Shown one piece after another: positions 41,901-54,700 of a DNA stretch of 64,000 nt. Numbering within the stretch: the stretch's first letter is position 1; the number at the start of each line of letters is the position of its first letter. The stretch covers positions 476,496 through 540,495 of the forward strand of contig WNKI01000001.1 in assembly GCA_015350385.1 (NCBI GenBank). Reading direction: 5' to 3'. The notes beneath the pieces were generated by a model. It ran no database searches, had not been told where the DNA came from, and was given only the letters and a program-made list of their open reading frames with translations. Both the position numbers and the translations under genes were made by a program. Source of the stretch: Aculops lycopersici. Taxonomy: Eukaryota; Arthropoda; Arachnida; Trombidiformes; Eriophyidae.

Positions 41901-43911
41901 TACTTGGTCCACAAACTCGCGAGAGTGTTCATGCATTTGGATTGTATATGCATACCCTATTCATCTATCAAGTAGAAATCGTTGCAGGAATATGAGAAGT
42001 ATCTATGAACTACTATCATATGAACTCGGTTACGCTCTGTGACATTGTGGATTCGTTACAAGTCGGCAAAATTTTTACCAGTAATCTAAGAGGGTTGAAT
42101 TTCAAAACTCAAGAAATTTTGGGGTCTGAATCACTAGCCAATGGTACTTGTACACCTTTACGGGGGAAAAATCGTGAATATATCTGACACTTGAGGTTAG
42201 ATTGACCCGTTCAATGAAGCGGAAACCTGAAGCCTCTCTGTAAATCTTTGGCAATCATCGACCTCGGAAAACAAACGTTTGTGGAACAAACTAGCGTCAC
42301 AAAATCAAAATCGACTGGCCAAACCAACACTTTGGCCATTGTTGTTGAGTTTCCGTACAAGCGGCACAAGATCATAATTAATTGGTCAATTTGTAGATTG
42401 TCAAACGGAAACAGCCCGGGGGAAATGTTTTTTCCCGAATAACCACAACTAGGCGCTCAATGGACAATGGAGATGAATATTAGCTTTAGCAGCAACTGCG
42501 TTTGCGGCACCGTGTTGTATGTTCAAATGAATTACTGTTAACTAATGATTTTGTGTTATTCTGGTTGATGCAATAAAATCAATGTTTCACTCAGCCAAGC
42601 AACGAAAGACATACAATGGAACACAAAATTGTGATGATCACAAATTGTTTGTTGAGTTTGGATGAAGACTCTGCCCCCTTCCATGGTCAGCGCCCATGGG
42701 GACACCCAAAGCTTTGGGGTTTGCTTTCAATTGAAATATTGTTGGTTAGGGGTCTTGTGTTCATTGCTGCGAGGGATACAAGTGTCTCTACTTCCACTAT
42801 AATGTTACAACATTGACAACGTCACAGTGAAGCTCAGACAAAATATATGTAACCAAAAACATTAGACTAGCGGTCAAGCTGAGAGCTATGATTCTAATAT
42901 GCAAATTATCCCCATGATTTAATATTTCGTCACTTTGACCACAAGTGTGAGCACAAAAAGCAGCAGAATAGGCCCAGGGGCTCGCGCGACGGCGACAGCC
43001 ACAGCCACAACAGCAACCACCATGCCAACTACGAGCAAACATGCGCATGTCATGGAAAACGTATATCATTCTTGGTGAATGAATATTTGTCATTGCTCTT
43101 ATTCAAGGCAAACAACAATGAACTGAATCTCAGACTTGCGACCGCCGACACGAACAACCAGCACCATTAGCATAATTGACAATGATTCTGCTTTAACTCG
43201 AACAATCTACTAGAGTTTGGCATTATACTGGATGATGATACAATCTAGAGCAAAAGAAAAAACCACCACGTCCACCGTTTTTATAAGTATGACTGGCTCA
43301 CAACTTGGGGTGCTTTGCCACAGGACAGGCTGGCGGGTTTGCGAATCTGATGGGAGGAAGCTAAGATTGCGGTCGCGCTCTTGACAATCAATATCGCGGC
43401 GATTAATCCACCCTGAACCTCGACGAGCTGGCCGCAACCAATCAGGATGGCAACGCTCTTGTGGCACCCTCCTGATTCAAATCTGATTAGGGAGTGGTAG
43501 TTATGACTACAAGTAATGGGGTAAATGTGCGCACTAACATTAGGAGGCGGAAATCGTCTCAGTTGCCGGAACCGGAATGCCGCAACACTCGCCCTTTGCA
43601 AGTTTTTCCAGCATGTTGTAGCGTCTAGCCTTGCGTCCGTTTGGTGTGACCTCGATCCGAGCCAACTCCAATCGTAATGATTTTGCATCTTGCTAGCTCC
43701 ATCGAAAAACTCCTAACTCTGCTGATGGAGATACGCGATGATCATCCAGAGGGCGAAAAGTGTGGAAATAAATGCGAGCACCTTGAGGTACCTAATAATG
43801 AAAGAGCAGGAACAATCAATAGCTCCGCTGGTGCAACTTTTTGCCATCATCTTCTTGGTTGGCAATTGATTTCAATGTCAAGCTCAAACCTGACTTCTGC
43901 TCTCATGCCTC

Positions 43912-44124
<213 letters not shown>

Positions 44125-44535
44125 GAACGAAGTGGCTACCCAAGTTGCATGATTAAAGAGCCAGCAAGGCAACTGTCAGATGAATTGAACATCCAGACTG
44201 CTAGATTTTTCGGAAATCACGCGAGCGTCCACTAGCTTTGCAGCGTTTATGCCTGTAGCATTAGGTGGGTCTTCTAGTTGATACCGATCAATATATTATG
44301 ATTTGTAACAACTCTATACAACCTTGCCACGAGAGCATTTCTCTCAGTTGTTTCGGTCCGACTGAAAAGAGGACGAGAACGAGAACGATTGCAACACTCA
44401 TTCACCCCACCCCACCCCTCGCCCAACTTGCCGTCATGATTATCTCGCGAGTTTACCTGTCTTCTAGACTAATCTGTCGCTAATCTGGCCAAAATTCAAT
44501 CGATGTATTTTTATGGACGTGTCGAGAGAAGTCTC

Positions 44536-44541
44536 TTTATT
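44536..44541 (-). terminator. polyadenylation signal for the small secreted peptide gene
   Basis: TTTATT (AATAAA on the minus strand) about 80 bases past the stop codon. Confidence 0.5.
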
Positions 44542-44620
44542 TATCATTGATCGATCATTTCATTGCACTAATCATCCTTCTCTTTCCATGATACGCATCC
44601 ATCTTGACGTATCTACGTAT

Positions 44621-44896
44621 TTATAGAAATCTATTGAAATGTATACGCTCATATCCTAAATCCGGATCCAACTTATCAATAGTTCTGCCTGAAGTAAGAC
44701 TGTTGATGCAATAACAGAGCCGGTCGCTGATCGAGTGGTCGCCACGCAAGTATCCAGCCTGACTGCAGCAATAGGAACACTGAAGCTTACCGACATTCAT
44801 ACAATCCCATGGACTTTTGGTGGCTTTCATGGCCGAGACGAGGGTGGCGCCGATCACGGCGGAAGCTACGATGAGAACCAAGATCTTGAATTGCAT
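44621..44896 (-). CDS. small secreted cysteine-rich peptide, unknown function
   Basis: A 91-aa frame starting at ATG. A clear signal peptide (residues 1-22, MQFKILVLIVASAVIGATLVSA) is followed by a mature part of about 69 residues. It has six cysteines in the pattern C-x7-C-x2-CC-x16-C-x-C (Cys32, 40, 43, 44, 61, 63). C40-x3-C44 and C61-x-C63 resemble parts of a CS-alpha-beta scaffold, but the remaining spacing does not fit a canonical arthropod defensin. No function is claimed. A polyA signal follows at 44536. The 5' flank shares about 0.5 kb with the tetraspanin 3' flank, both minus strand. Confidence 0.65.
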   Translation of the reverse strand: MQFKILVLIVASAVIGATLVSAMKATKSPWDCMNVGKLQCSYCCSQAGYLRGDHSISDRLCYCINSLTSGRTIDKLDPDLGYERIHFNRFL

Positions 44897-45422
44897 GTTT
44901 GGAAATGCTTAGTCGTTAGGGTTTGAGGTTTGCGGTTATTAGTTTTGTTTTAGATGCTACTCGAATGTTTTACTGCTCGCGAATGATATCTCGACCAGCA
45001 GTTTTCGGAACAGTTGCCGAAGGATCGCCCGCTAGCGTCTCGACGGTTGTTTAAAATAGCAGTTGTTTCTGTCGTCTCGATAAAGAAACATAAAGACAGC
45101 TTGTTTTTCCATGTTCAAGGATATTCTTTCCAACATTTTGCGCGATACATTTATTCGAGCATCTCAAAATAGAAAGTTTGCACGACGCTTGGTCTAGACT
45201 GAGAACCGATGAGCAATGGCGTGCAGGTTGAACTGTTGCCTCTGGTCGCTGATCGAAAGACTGCAATGGTACCTCTAGTTGTTGTCAAGCTACTGAAACT
45301 TAACGTCGTCGATGAGATGTCATTCTTAGGATCGATCAAAAATATACTCAAAGACACAATGGGAGTCTGCGACGATGAAGTGTGTTGTTTGGTTCATTAA
45401 AATGTCAAATCTGTCTTTTATC
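44897..45422. other. upstream of the small peptide gene and 3' flank of the tetraspanin
   Basis: No coding sequence is supported. A minus-strand AATAAA (TTTATT at 45150-45155) is a candidate for the tetraspanin mRNA end. Its distance to the stop is about 270 bases. Confidence 0.45.
45150..45155 (-). terminator. polyadenylation signal for the tetraspanin
   Basis: TTTATT on the plus strand reads AATAAA on the minus strand, about 270 bases after the tetraspanin stop codon. Confidence 0.45.
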
Positions 45423-46376
45423 TTACGCCAATGAGCCGTAGCTCAAATTTGGGTACAGAGCCGAGGGCGACTTTTCCACTTGTGGCGCTGGCACAATGGT
45501 TACATGTGTTTCAATATGCCTGTCTTCGATCCTCCTCGCCTCAGCTATGCCACGGATGCAACAAGCGACACCTGCGAGGATCAGTTGTAAGATGGCGTAC
45601 AACATAAAGTAGAGAGTGAAACCGTGGACGTTGTTGTCCAATTTTACCCTGCAACCATCCTGCGCCAGCAAATCCTTTGCTCGACACACATGCTTCTCCG
45701 CAATATCGAGTTCACGATGAAAGTCAAAGTCGGCGCAACACGAAGCTGGAAAGGAGCCGGGGTCTAAGTCTATCGGCCTAAATTGGTCCCAATCTTCGGG
45801 ACCGGAGATGCCGCAGCAAGTTCCAGATTGCATCTTGTCCCAAGCGAAGGTGGCGGCGCGTCTCGGTCCCTCTGGTGGGAAGGTAAGCCAGTCGTAGTCC
45901 TTTTGCTCCTCCGACATTTTGGCCAGGAATCGGGCATTTTCTCGTTGGAAGAAATTTGCCGAGTTTGCCCACATGAGAAGACTTATGATCAGAACTCCTT
46001 GTAGCCCAGCGAGAGTTGAGAACTATGACGAGAGGCTCCAGTTTGGTTAGTGTGCTGTTGTTTCAATATCAATTCAGAATATGCCATTTGATTGGCCGAG
46101 TAGAATACTTACCATCTTTAGACTTGACCTGTGCTCGCAGAATGCACCAAAGGCTCCAATCAGAGCCACAATTATGGAGCCAACCGTGAACAGTTGCACT
46201 CTTACCTGAGAGTAATTCATTAAACTCTCCTCATAATAAATGTTGAACAGTTGGTAGAGGGCAACCATATTGAATAAGCTGAGGAAGATTATTGATATGG
46301 TTGCAAAGAATAGCAACATCCGCACGGAACCTACGACGAAGCCCCAAAGGCAGTTGACAACCCGACATCCGCACAT
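45423..46376 (-). CDS. tetraspanin, two exons
   Basis: Four-pass membrane organiser of protein microdomains. Exon 46113-46376 (88 codons, ending ATG before GTAAGT) joins exon 45423-46022 (after CATAG) in phase 0: EHRSSLKM-FSTLAGLQGV. The product is 287 aa. TM1 is about 17-38 and TM2 about 60-80. TM3 is created by the splice (LQGVLIISLLMWANSANFF). The large loop holds the diagnostic CCG (SGTCCGISGPEDW), CC (ASCCADF) and two further Cys (HVC, DGC), making a six-Cys loop. TM4 is FMLYAILQLILAGVACCI. Cysteines at the N-terminus (MCGCRVVNC) and after TM4 suit palmitoylation. The intron is 90 bp. Subfamily cannot be named. Confidence 0.92.
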
Positions 46377-48645
46377 TGTTTTGGGTTCAATTATTATCCA
46401 AGCCTCGAGTAGGCAATTAGGTATTTCTTATAATAATAATAATGATGATAATAATAATTCGGCTCTTTTTGCTTTCGATGTAAGATGATATATTTATCAT
46501 TGAACTAAATTTTAGTGTAAGCTCAGGAAAGTCAAATAACAATCGCTGCAGGTGAGCGGAAAAAGTGATCAGATTAGTTTTACTGGTTTAAACAGATCGA
46601 AATCACTTATGCGTCACAGTGACAAAATTTAATAAACCCTCCACTTCAATATCCCTGCGGCAATAAGTTCGTCCATCGAACTCAATCTGATGTTTCGCTT
46701 GAACTACAGGTGACTCACTAATGCCTCGGACCGACCTAGATTGCATCCTTAAGGGCGAGTATGGTGAAGAATGAAAGCAATTTAATGCGCTAGCTAGTCA
46801 TTTTCCATTCGAGTTCGAGACATTAGTGAGTCACCTGTACACTAACGTTACCACCCACAAGAGCAAGGATATTAATGATTAAACCGAGCCACTCGCTATC
46901 ACGTATTGCGCGTGTAAGACTCGCCTTGCGATGAAGGAAGATGTTGTTTATTTTGGTTGTTTGGTCGACAGGTGGCTCTCGATGGGGCTCTCCGCGTTTT
47001 GCCATCACCACTTCGAGCATTGATGGTCCCGCGATGAGAGAAAACTCGCTAACTCGCCTCGCATCCTCGAGGTGGAGCGAGCCGAGCGAAACGGATCTGA
47101 GGCAGAATATGATACTGAGGCGGGATATTTGCACGAAAGTTGGAGTAAAAAGTATATGTTAAGCGAACGGAGAAACAGAGAGGGAGAGGTAGCAACAAGT
47201 TGTTGCAATTGGCCATCAGCGGATCGCAGTATCACGCGCTATTGCCGACGCGTCTAATGATAAGCTGCTGCTTTGGTCTCTTTCGCTCTCCTGGGGGCTC
47301 ATTAGCGTTGGGCTCACGTTGCGCTTCGAGTTGCGGGACTGCCGGCCAGGTGAGTTTGTTGGCCGGCCGCTTGACGTTGGCTAAGTTGGCTCGAATCTCA
47401 GTCTACTTGTGGGGTTCTGTAGATTTGATCCGTTGTTATGGCTGGCGTTTAGGTTTGCGTTGTTGTGTTTCGGGCTGAGGGGGCGCACAGGCGACAATGG
47501 AAGCGCCCGCTCCAAAGTTCGAGGCTAAGCGCTGAGAGTTGGAAATTTGCAGTTCGAAGGAAGTCGGTAGTTTTGCGAGGAGGCGGGCGAGACAGGAGTG
47601 TCGGCAGCTGTTGCGCTTGCGCTCTTATGCCTCAACAAGTTGCCGTGCCGATCTCACGACGAGGAGAAAGGCGGCGACGAGATTGAGGCTCATGAGCACA
47701 GACAAGAGGCGCAATGTTGTGGCTGCTGCGAGTCGGCCGAGCGGATGGACGAGACGAAAGGACGGCTTGCAAGTTCGAATTTGAAGGGAGCAGTCGAGCG
47801 GTTGGCTGCTCCGCTCCGACTTGCGAGTTCCAAAGGCAACTGGTGGTTGCTGGCGCTGTTGTTGCTGTTGTTGTTGTAGCCGGCGGCAGCGGCGGCGGCG
47901 GCGGCGCATGCACTCACACACAACAGCAACAACCACTTGTGCGAGCGGCCAGCGGTGGACGCAACGCAAACACAGAAAGGCCGACTCTTTGCGCTCGTTT
48001 GGCCACTGGACGACGTCGTTTCAGTGCTTCCCTCGTCTCCTTCAGTTTGAGCTCGAAGCTTGAGGGGCTTGCTCACTTGCGCACGAGAAAGCGAGCGGCG
48101 CACACGAAGAGCCCACATCGAGACTCGGGTATTCGAACGATTTTAGGCAAAGTGAGTGGAGTGAAGCGAATAAGAGAGCAGCGAGTGGGGCCAACAGCAA
48201 CAAGTGGGTCCCGTCACTTTGTGCGCCAGCAACGAGCGGACGCACAAAAAACGACAGACAGACAGACAGAGAAAAGTCAGGTTAGTTGTTTGGAATTTTC
48301 GGTGTCAACTGGCTGAGCAGCAACTTCAAGACTCAAGTTTCTCTCAGTTATAGCCGGTGACTCTAGGTTAGTTTTACAGGTGGAGAAAAAAGAGGAGGCA
48401 AAAATTTTAGTTGACGTTATCAGCAATAGTATTAGTCACTTGGTTACTTACTTAGTTGGTTCAAGATTTAGTTGCTCGCCGCAGAAGTCGCACAAATTAT
48501 TGCAAATTGGGAAGCGCGAGCAGAGCAGGCGATTGGTATCAGGAGAGCGGATTGCTGATGAGATTTGTGTGACTAAATCTTGGGCTAGAGGGAGAGGAAA
48601 TAGTTTGAGATAGCGAGCAAGCGGGTGGAATTTCCCGCGGCCGCA
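46377..48645. other. divergent flank of the tetraspanin and 5' region of Vang
   Basis: No supported gene. Frames at 47.5-48.3 kb on both strands overlap each other and are low complexity. It contains the tetraspanin 5' flank, an inverted repeat (46705-46839) and, from about 47.9 kb, probable Vang 5' UTR with GC-rich repeats. A CAACAAGTG motif lies at 48198-48206. Confidence 0.45.
46705..46839. repeat. inverted repeat, about 27-bp arms around an 82-nt loop
   Basis: A 19-bp perfect core (TACAGGTGACTCACTAATG at 46705-46723 against 46821-46839) extends inward to about 27 bp with two mismatches. It could be a folded RNA or an old foldback element. Confidence 0.8.
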
Positions 48646-51600
48646 ATGGTGCAGCAGCCGGCGAGCTACGGCCTCGTGGCCGGGCTAACGAACATGCAGC
48701 AACAGCAACAAGTGGCCACGGGAAACAACAGCAACACTCAGCTCGCGCTACCCGCGATCATTGGCGGCGGCGATGGCTCAGTGGCAAGCCAGCAGCAGCA
48801 AGTGTCTCAATACTCGCCACAAGCCGACCTTTACCAGCAGCAATTGATCAAGGGAGCGCAACAGTTTGTTCAGCAACAACAGGTCAATCAATACGCGCGC
48901 CAGTTGAACGGGCCGACAACCTTGCCGAGTCCGCAACAGCAGCAACAACAAGTGTCACCTCAGCAGCAGCAACAGCAGCAACAACAGCGACCGCAAACCA
49001 ACGGCCTTGAGTCGCTCTACAACGGTATCCAGCACGCGCCCATCTATGCGCCGAAGCCCACCTACTACCCCAAGCAACAGCCACAGACATCTCAGCAGCA
49101 CCAGCAGTCCATGTATCAAGCCGCTAGACAGGTACAGCAACAGCAAGGTTTCTATGCAACTAACCAGGCAGCGCCAACTATAACCGGAGGTCTCAGCGTG
49201 CGCCAACTACCCCAAGCGACGCCCCCGACGAGTCTCCAGTTGCAGGCAAGCGGCATCCTGGTCCCGGCCACTCACCTATCGCCAATGCAACCGAACGGGC
49301 TGACCTATCAACAAAATGCCGAGTCTATCCTACAGCAACAGCAGCAAGCGGCCTACCTGAACCAGCCAAAGTCGCAACAAGTGGGAGGCCAATCGATCAG
49401 AGGTTGGCCCCAGCAGCATTTAGTCCACGAGCAAGACTTGACACAGAGACGATCGCAACTCTTTGCCCCGATTGCAAGCGAGCGCCAATTTATCTCGACG
49501 GCGCCAGTCGCAATGGATCCGGCGAGACTTCAGCACAACCAGCAACCAATGATGCAACTGCACCACAAACAGGCAAGCTACAACCACCAAAACCAGCGGC
49601 CAACCTGTAGTGACCGTGACTCGATCTCAACCCTAAGCCGCTTCAATCAATTCGACGAGCGAAGATCGTTTACAATGCGGAGCCAGTACACTAGCGCCAA
49701 TCGTGCAATCAACTCAGGCCCATCGAATCGCTTCGGGTTCCTCGAGTTGACAGGTGAGGCAATGCGCAGAATTCTCGGCTTCGGCGGCCACAATGGGAAT
49801 GCCGAGGGTGGCGATAGTCAGGCGGCCAAGCTGCTGCTTGGTGGCTCCTCTACAGTCGACCACCAGGACAAGCAACAAGTTGATATGTTGAACAGAAACT
49901 TGAGTTTGGCAACGGCAACAGATACTCTCACGACAAACAACAACAACAACAACAACAACAACAAACAAAATGGCAACAAAGTGACCACCACTGTCAGCAT
50001 TGACTCGGCCGAAGACTACTACTTCAAGCGGCAAGTGTTCAAGTATCAATTAGTCATCTTGCGATTGCTCAACTTTTTGTGCTGCTCCTTTGTGTTGCTC
50101 TCGCCGGTTGCCATGTTAATCATACCAAAAATGGAGTTCCTTCTTCACTCCTCGCAAGCATCAAGCTCAAGTCATCTACTTAATCAAGATTCAAGTCTAG
50201 ATTCCTCTTCAAATTTGCAAGACACTGCAAGTGGTAGCTCGTCGGCGACAAGCACGCATTCGGTTAGCGGTCTAAGCGGAATCAACAGGTTGCCGGTGGG
50301 CAGGACGTTGTATCAACAGAATCAAAATAGTGTAGCGATAGCAGGCGGTGCTAGCGGCACCTACTACACGCCCCAGCCGCAATGGCGAATCAGCGACTGT
50401 AACTCCTCCGATTGCGACGGGCCACTTGTTGGGTTTGTCATCCGCTACATATTGCTCTGCGTTGCCTACTGGGCCATCTACTTCAGACCTCAAAGTGCCA
50501 GCTTGCCAAGACTGGACTTCCAAAGGTGTTTTCTAATCTCGCTAGCCGTCTTAATTACACTAGCCTATTGGTTATTCTTTACATTCAGAGTCTTCGACAA
50601 GCGCTACAATGACTTTGAACTCCAGTACATGAGCATAGTGCAATTTTCCGTTAGCATGCTCGAGTCACTGATACTGTTGCATTATTTGGCCATTGTTTTG
50701 TTAGAGTTGAGGCACAGGAAGAAGGTCTACTGTTTGAAGGTCATCAGATCGCCCGATGGCGAGGCACACTATTATCGGTGTGGCTCTTTGAGTGTTCAAA
50801 AGTGCGCCCAGTTCATTTTAGACAAGTACCATTGCGACTTCAAACACTATGGCCCCTACACAGAGGAGCTCCTCCAACTCGAAGACCAGTGGGCGCGTCA
50901 ACAGGTGGGCAGTGGAAGTCGCTTGGCAAGGGAACGCGGCGAGATCTCGGCCGACGGCGACCTGGACGACGATCGGCCGAGATCCCGAGCAAACTCTCCG
51001 GCAAACTCACAGCGAGGCCGGCGATCGTCGAGTCGCCACCACCGGCACCGGAGCGGCGATAGGTCGCCATCACCCGCTCGCTCCACCAGATCGAAATCGG
51101 CGCGCAAATCGAGGGAGCTGCGAAACGACAGTGAACCTGATGACAACCAAACGGAAGCCAAAAAGTCCGTTTACCAACTAGATGCGAGTCCAAAGCTGAC
51201 CGGAAGTGGCGGTGCTGACCGCGACAACGAGAAGAACAAGTCAACAGGAACGGTAACCAGTGAAAATGGAAATGGAAGCGAGAGCGCAAACAATACCGCT
51301 GATCAATCGAGCGACGGAACCACTAAGATGAAAGAGTCGAGCTTAGAAACGATTCGGCCTGCAAACTCGACCTCCGATTTGCTCGTCATGAGCAGTAACA
51401 ACAACAATCAGCCCAGCGGAAGTCAGCAGCAACCTCAAAAGTCAATTATGAAGTCTACCTCGAGATCGCAGCTCGCAGTCGACGAGACCGAATCGGTTCG
51501 TTCGGGCAGAAGCCGGAAGTCGACTTCTCACCGGCACCACAGTCACCACCGAGAGCGTTCCTCGTCGCACCATCATCGCGAACGATCCTCGAGTCGCATG

Positions 51601-51772
51601 GCCGCCGCCGCAACAACAGCAACTGAGCATTCCATGGCCTCGAATGAGCAACGTAATCCCCTGGACGAGCACGAGCGTAAACTGAGACGCCGGAAGTCGC
51701 GATTGCTAGTGAATGTGCAGGAAACGTTCGAGCGATTGAAGAGAATTGAGGGCGAGGATGCTAAAGTAGCAG
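48646..51772 (+). CDS. Vang: Van Gogh/VANGL core planar-polarity protein, exon 1
   Basis: Four-pass membrane core component of planar cell polarity, working with Frizzled, Flamingo and Prickle. The start was set at ATG 48646; upstream codons open with GTG. This exon encodes 1042 codons plus one base (phase 1) and ends GCAG before GTAAGT. About residues 1-330 are Gln-rich and unlike known Vang. Conserved text begins near RDSISTLSRFNQFDERRSF (possible phospho-sites). TM1 (about 468-490) is followed by a long Ser/Gln loop that Vang lacks elsewhere, then TM2 (about 595), TM3 (about 627-647) and TM4 (about 675-690). VVRS-like KVIRSPDGEAHYYRCGSLSVQ and FILDKYHCDF follow. A Ser/Arg/His-rich linker of about 230 residues precedes RRRKSRLLVNVQETFERLKR. 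The complete gene (with 61166-61837) gives about 1219 aa, more than double the usual 500-580. Confidence 0.93.
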
Positions 51773-54700
51773 GTAAGTTGAACTCTTTAATAGGTGAGAG
51801 AAGTTCAGTTTATTTTGAGTTGATATTTCATCGGCTTGTATTTCCCCAACGCCCCATTGTGGAGTGAGCTTGCGTAGTGAGTGTTTCTCATGGCCAGTAA
51901 GTCAGTCAGTCATTCGGTCGGTCAGTCGGTTAGTCTGTTGTGTGTTGCTGAGGTGTGAAAATGGTTGTCCGGTAAAAACGACTTTGGATGCAATAGACTT
52001 TTCAACAACTTGTTGCCTCGACTCCAGTCTGCTCGCATCCTCATGATTCTCAAAGGAACAGATGGAAAGAGAGGGGGAGACCAAAAGATTTGTGACTAAA
52101 CTTGAATGGTTTGCTGAGATTATCAAATCATCATCATTTTTATCAGCCGTCAGCTAAGAGTCGTTTGCTTTAGTTTGTCTGCTCACCAGAGACCATCGTT
52201 CATTGCACTCCTTTTTCTCGCTCACTCCTCTGCCAAAACCACAATTGAGTTGCGATTACGTAACTCGACTCGCATGCCGTCCACCGCAACAAGCACCAAA
52301 ATCCAACCAAAACGACGACGACGACGTCGACTATCTACTTGTCGGTCGGATGTCCTCGACACGCCCGCTAGTCTTTCAGTGGTCATCGTCGTGATCGTTG
52401 GCAAAGATCTGGAAGGCGCAAAACTTCCTCGACGGTTGTCAGTGCAGTTGAAACGGACGAGAATAATAATATAACACAAAGTTTTCAGTTTCCAGTTAAC
52501 CGGTAAATAGAAAATTCTGACGCTTCGACGTCTGGCCATTCATCACACAGAAGGACTAACATTGGCGAGCCAGCTTTCCATCTAGCTGTGATTGTTAGCC
52601 CACAATAGACTCTCATGAACGCAAACACAATTTGGCGCCGCCAACTGAATTCACGGCCACGTAAAGCTGCCCAACAACAAAGTCCTAGCTTTCCTCGCTG
52701 ATTTGATTAAGCTTTGGACGGGAAGGAGAGACAGCATTTTGGCGTCCATCAATCAGGCGGCGCTAACAACAGGTAGCCGCTTTTGCAGCGCCCAGGTGTC
52801 TATCTAACTGCTGATGCGCCAACCACTTGTTACCTGAGACGATGGCCATGAGCGACCGGAAGATAGATGATGTTGGGGCAGAAAATTTCGCCGGATTGTC
52901 TTTGCACTGGACTTCGGAGCAAATTTTCTAACAAACTCTCCTGCAGCGTAAACTAACCGGCGACTCACTGTGTCGAATCAAGCAAACGCCTCGAGTTTCC
53001 CGCTCGATCAATCATTCGATTGGTGGACGCCAATGGGCAATTGCCACTTGTTGCACACTCTTGCAGCCAGGACCAAGAGTTGGACCATAAGCTAATGACG
53101 ATGACAATTGTCTCGTCTTCTGGCTGCATCGGCAAGTTGTTTTGTATCTGCTTTCCTTCTGAATCCGCAGCTTGAAATCCGAAGTTTTGCTGACTTTGGT
53201 AGGAACGCCGTCGCCAAGGCAGCAAACTTGTAATTGGCTCAAGGTAGATGCAAACCTCAGGCAACATGTTGTTCTCTCTCTCTCTCTCCCTCGGCTAGTA
53301 GCACTACAAAACAACAGAAACGACGACGACGACTCAATTTGCCTCAAATTTAACTGGCAAGACGGGCAGCCAAAACGCCAAGACCTCAAGTCGGCTGCAC
53401 AGAGAGAGCAAATAATAGTCAAACGGGCAGCGAGTTTGTCGATCCACGCGAAACTTCTGTTTTGTCAGCCGGACGATGGAGGCTGAGGTAGCAGTGGGAG
53501 TCAAGTGAAGGCCAATCATCCAGTACATTCGTGACTTGTCATTCAGACTAGCGAGACATGAGACATACGACGCAGTAGCAACAGCGCCGCTTCTGTTGGA
53601 ATAGTAGCTTAGAATCGAAGCGAGATTCCGGCAGATAGCTGCTGAGTCGCCGGCTGGCCAGCTGATTGATGGCTGCCATAGTTGATACTACTGCTAGCTC
53701 GAGTCCACAATGACGCAACGAGATTATGCAGCTCGCTAATCAGCTCGAGATTCTTTCTGGCATCACAGCATTTAAAATTCTCGCAAACTTACGGGAGCAA
53801 ATAGATTTTTTGATCTAATTCGTGCACTTGAGTCCAGCTCAAGGCCCCACCAGTTAGCGGCGAGCAACCTCTGTTGATTCAGTTCCTCCGTCCAGGCTGA
53901 CTACTAAACTGACTTACAATAATCAATTACACTTTTCAATTTAGCCCATTTGGCGGCTCCACAAACAAACTGAAACCAACACTGAGATCGTCAAGAAGCA
54001 CAATTGAAATCGTTACTTGAACTTGCAGGTGACGAATTAGATCGGAATGGATTCGTCTCACTTAGCTCCAGCTAAACGGCGGATGTGAGCACATGGAACG
54101 GAAGCAGTTGACACAATCGAGTTGGCGAGTCTATGACGCATTCTCAGCTTCCTGTTTGCAATAATCCCCTCGAGTCGCCGGCCAAATTTAGTCTCAGCTA
54201 GAGGTTTAATGACCAAACTTGCTTAACGCGCAAACAATGGATCAATTAAAAGCAAGTGGCCAGTTTCCTCCCTCTCTCCTCTCGCTTGTTGCCGCCGACG
54301 TCGCGGCCGATGCAACGTTTCAGCTAGCTGCAACTTTATGAGTTGCATTCGCGGCTCAATTAGCGGCTTGCTTGCCTCTCCATTCCTCTGCAAAGTATAA
54401 TAATATAAGAATATAAGAAGCGCTTTGTTGCCTCCGCACTGGCATCAGCATTCACGCTGGACTTGCATGTACGCTTGCCGTGGCCGTGTTACCTCAAGGG
54501 CACTTCCTGCAGTCGCGGGGCCACTTGGAAGTTTCCTACTGTAAGCAAGAAGGAGAGAGAGAATCGTAATCGCCTCGCACCTGTTCCAGGAGTCTTTCGA
54601 GTTTTATGGCGCGCGCCTGTTGCAACTGAAACCTCGTCATCGGAGTCAAAGTCAGAGTCTTCGTGTCCGTCCACTTGGCTTCACACTGCGATGTTAGTCT

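Noticed and set aside
43281..43688. A 135-codon minus-strand frame
   Set aside because: No recognised motif, no supporting neighbour or polyA signal; length is compatible with chance in 7 kb of intergenic DNA.
47539..48316. Several overlapping frames of 80-200 codons on both strands
   Set aside because: All are low-complexity and mutually overlapping in the GC-rich Vang 5' region; none shows a family signature or a clear start.
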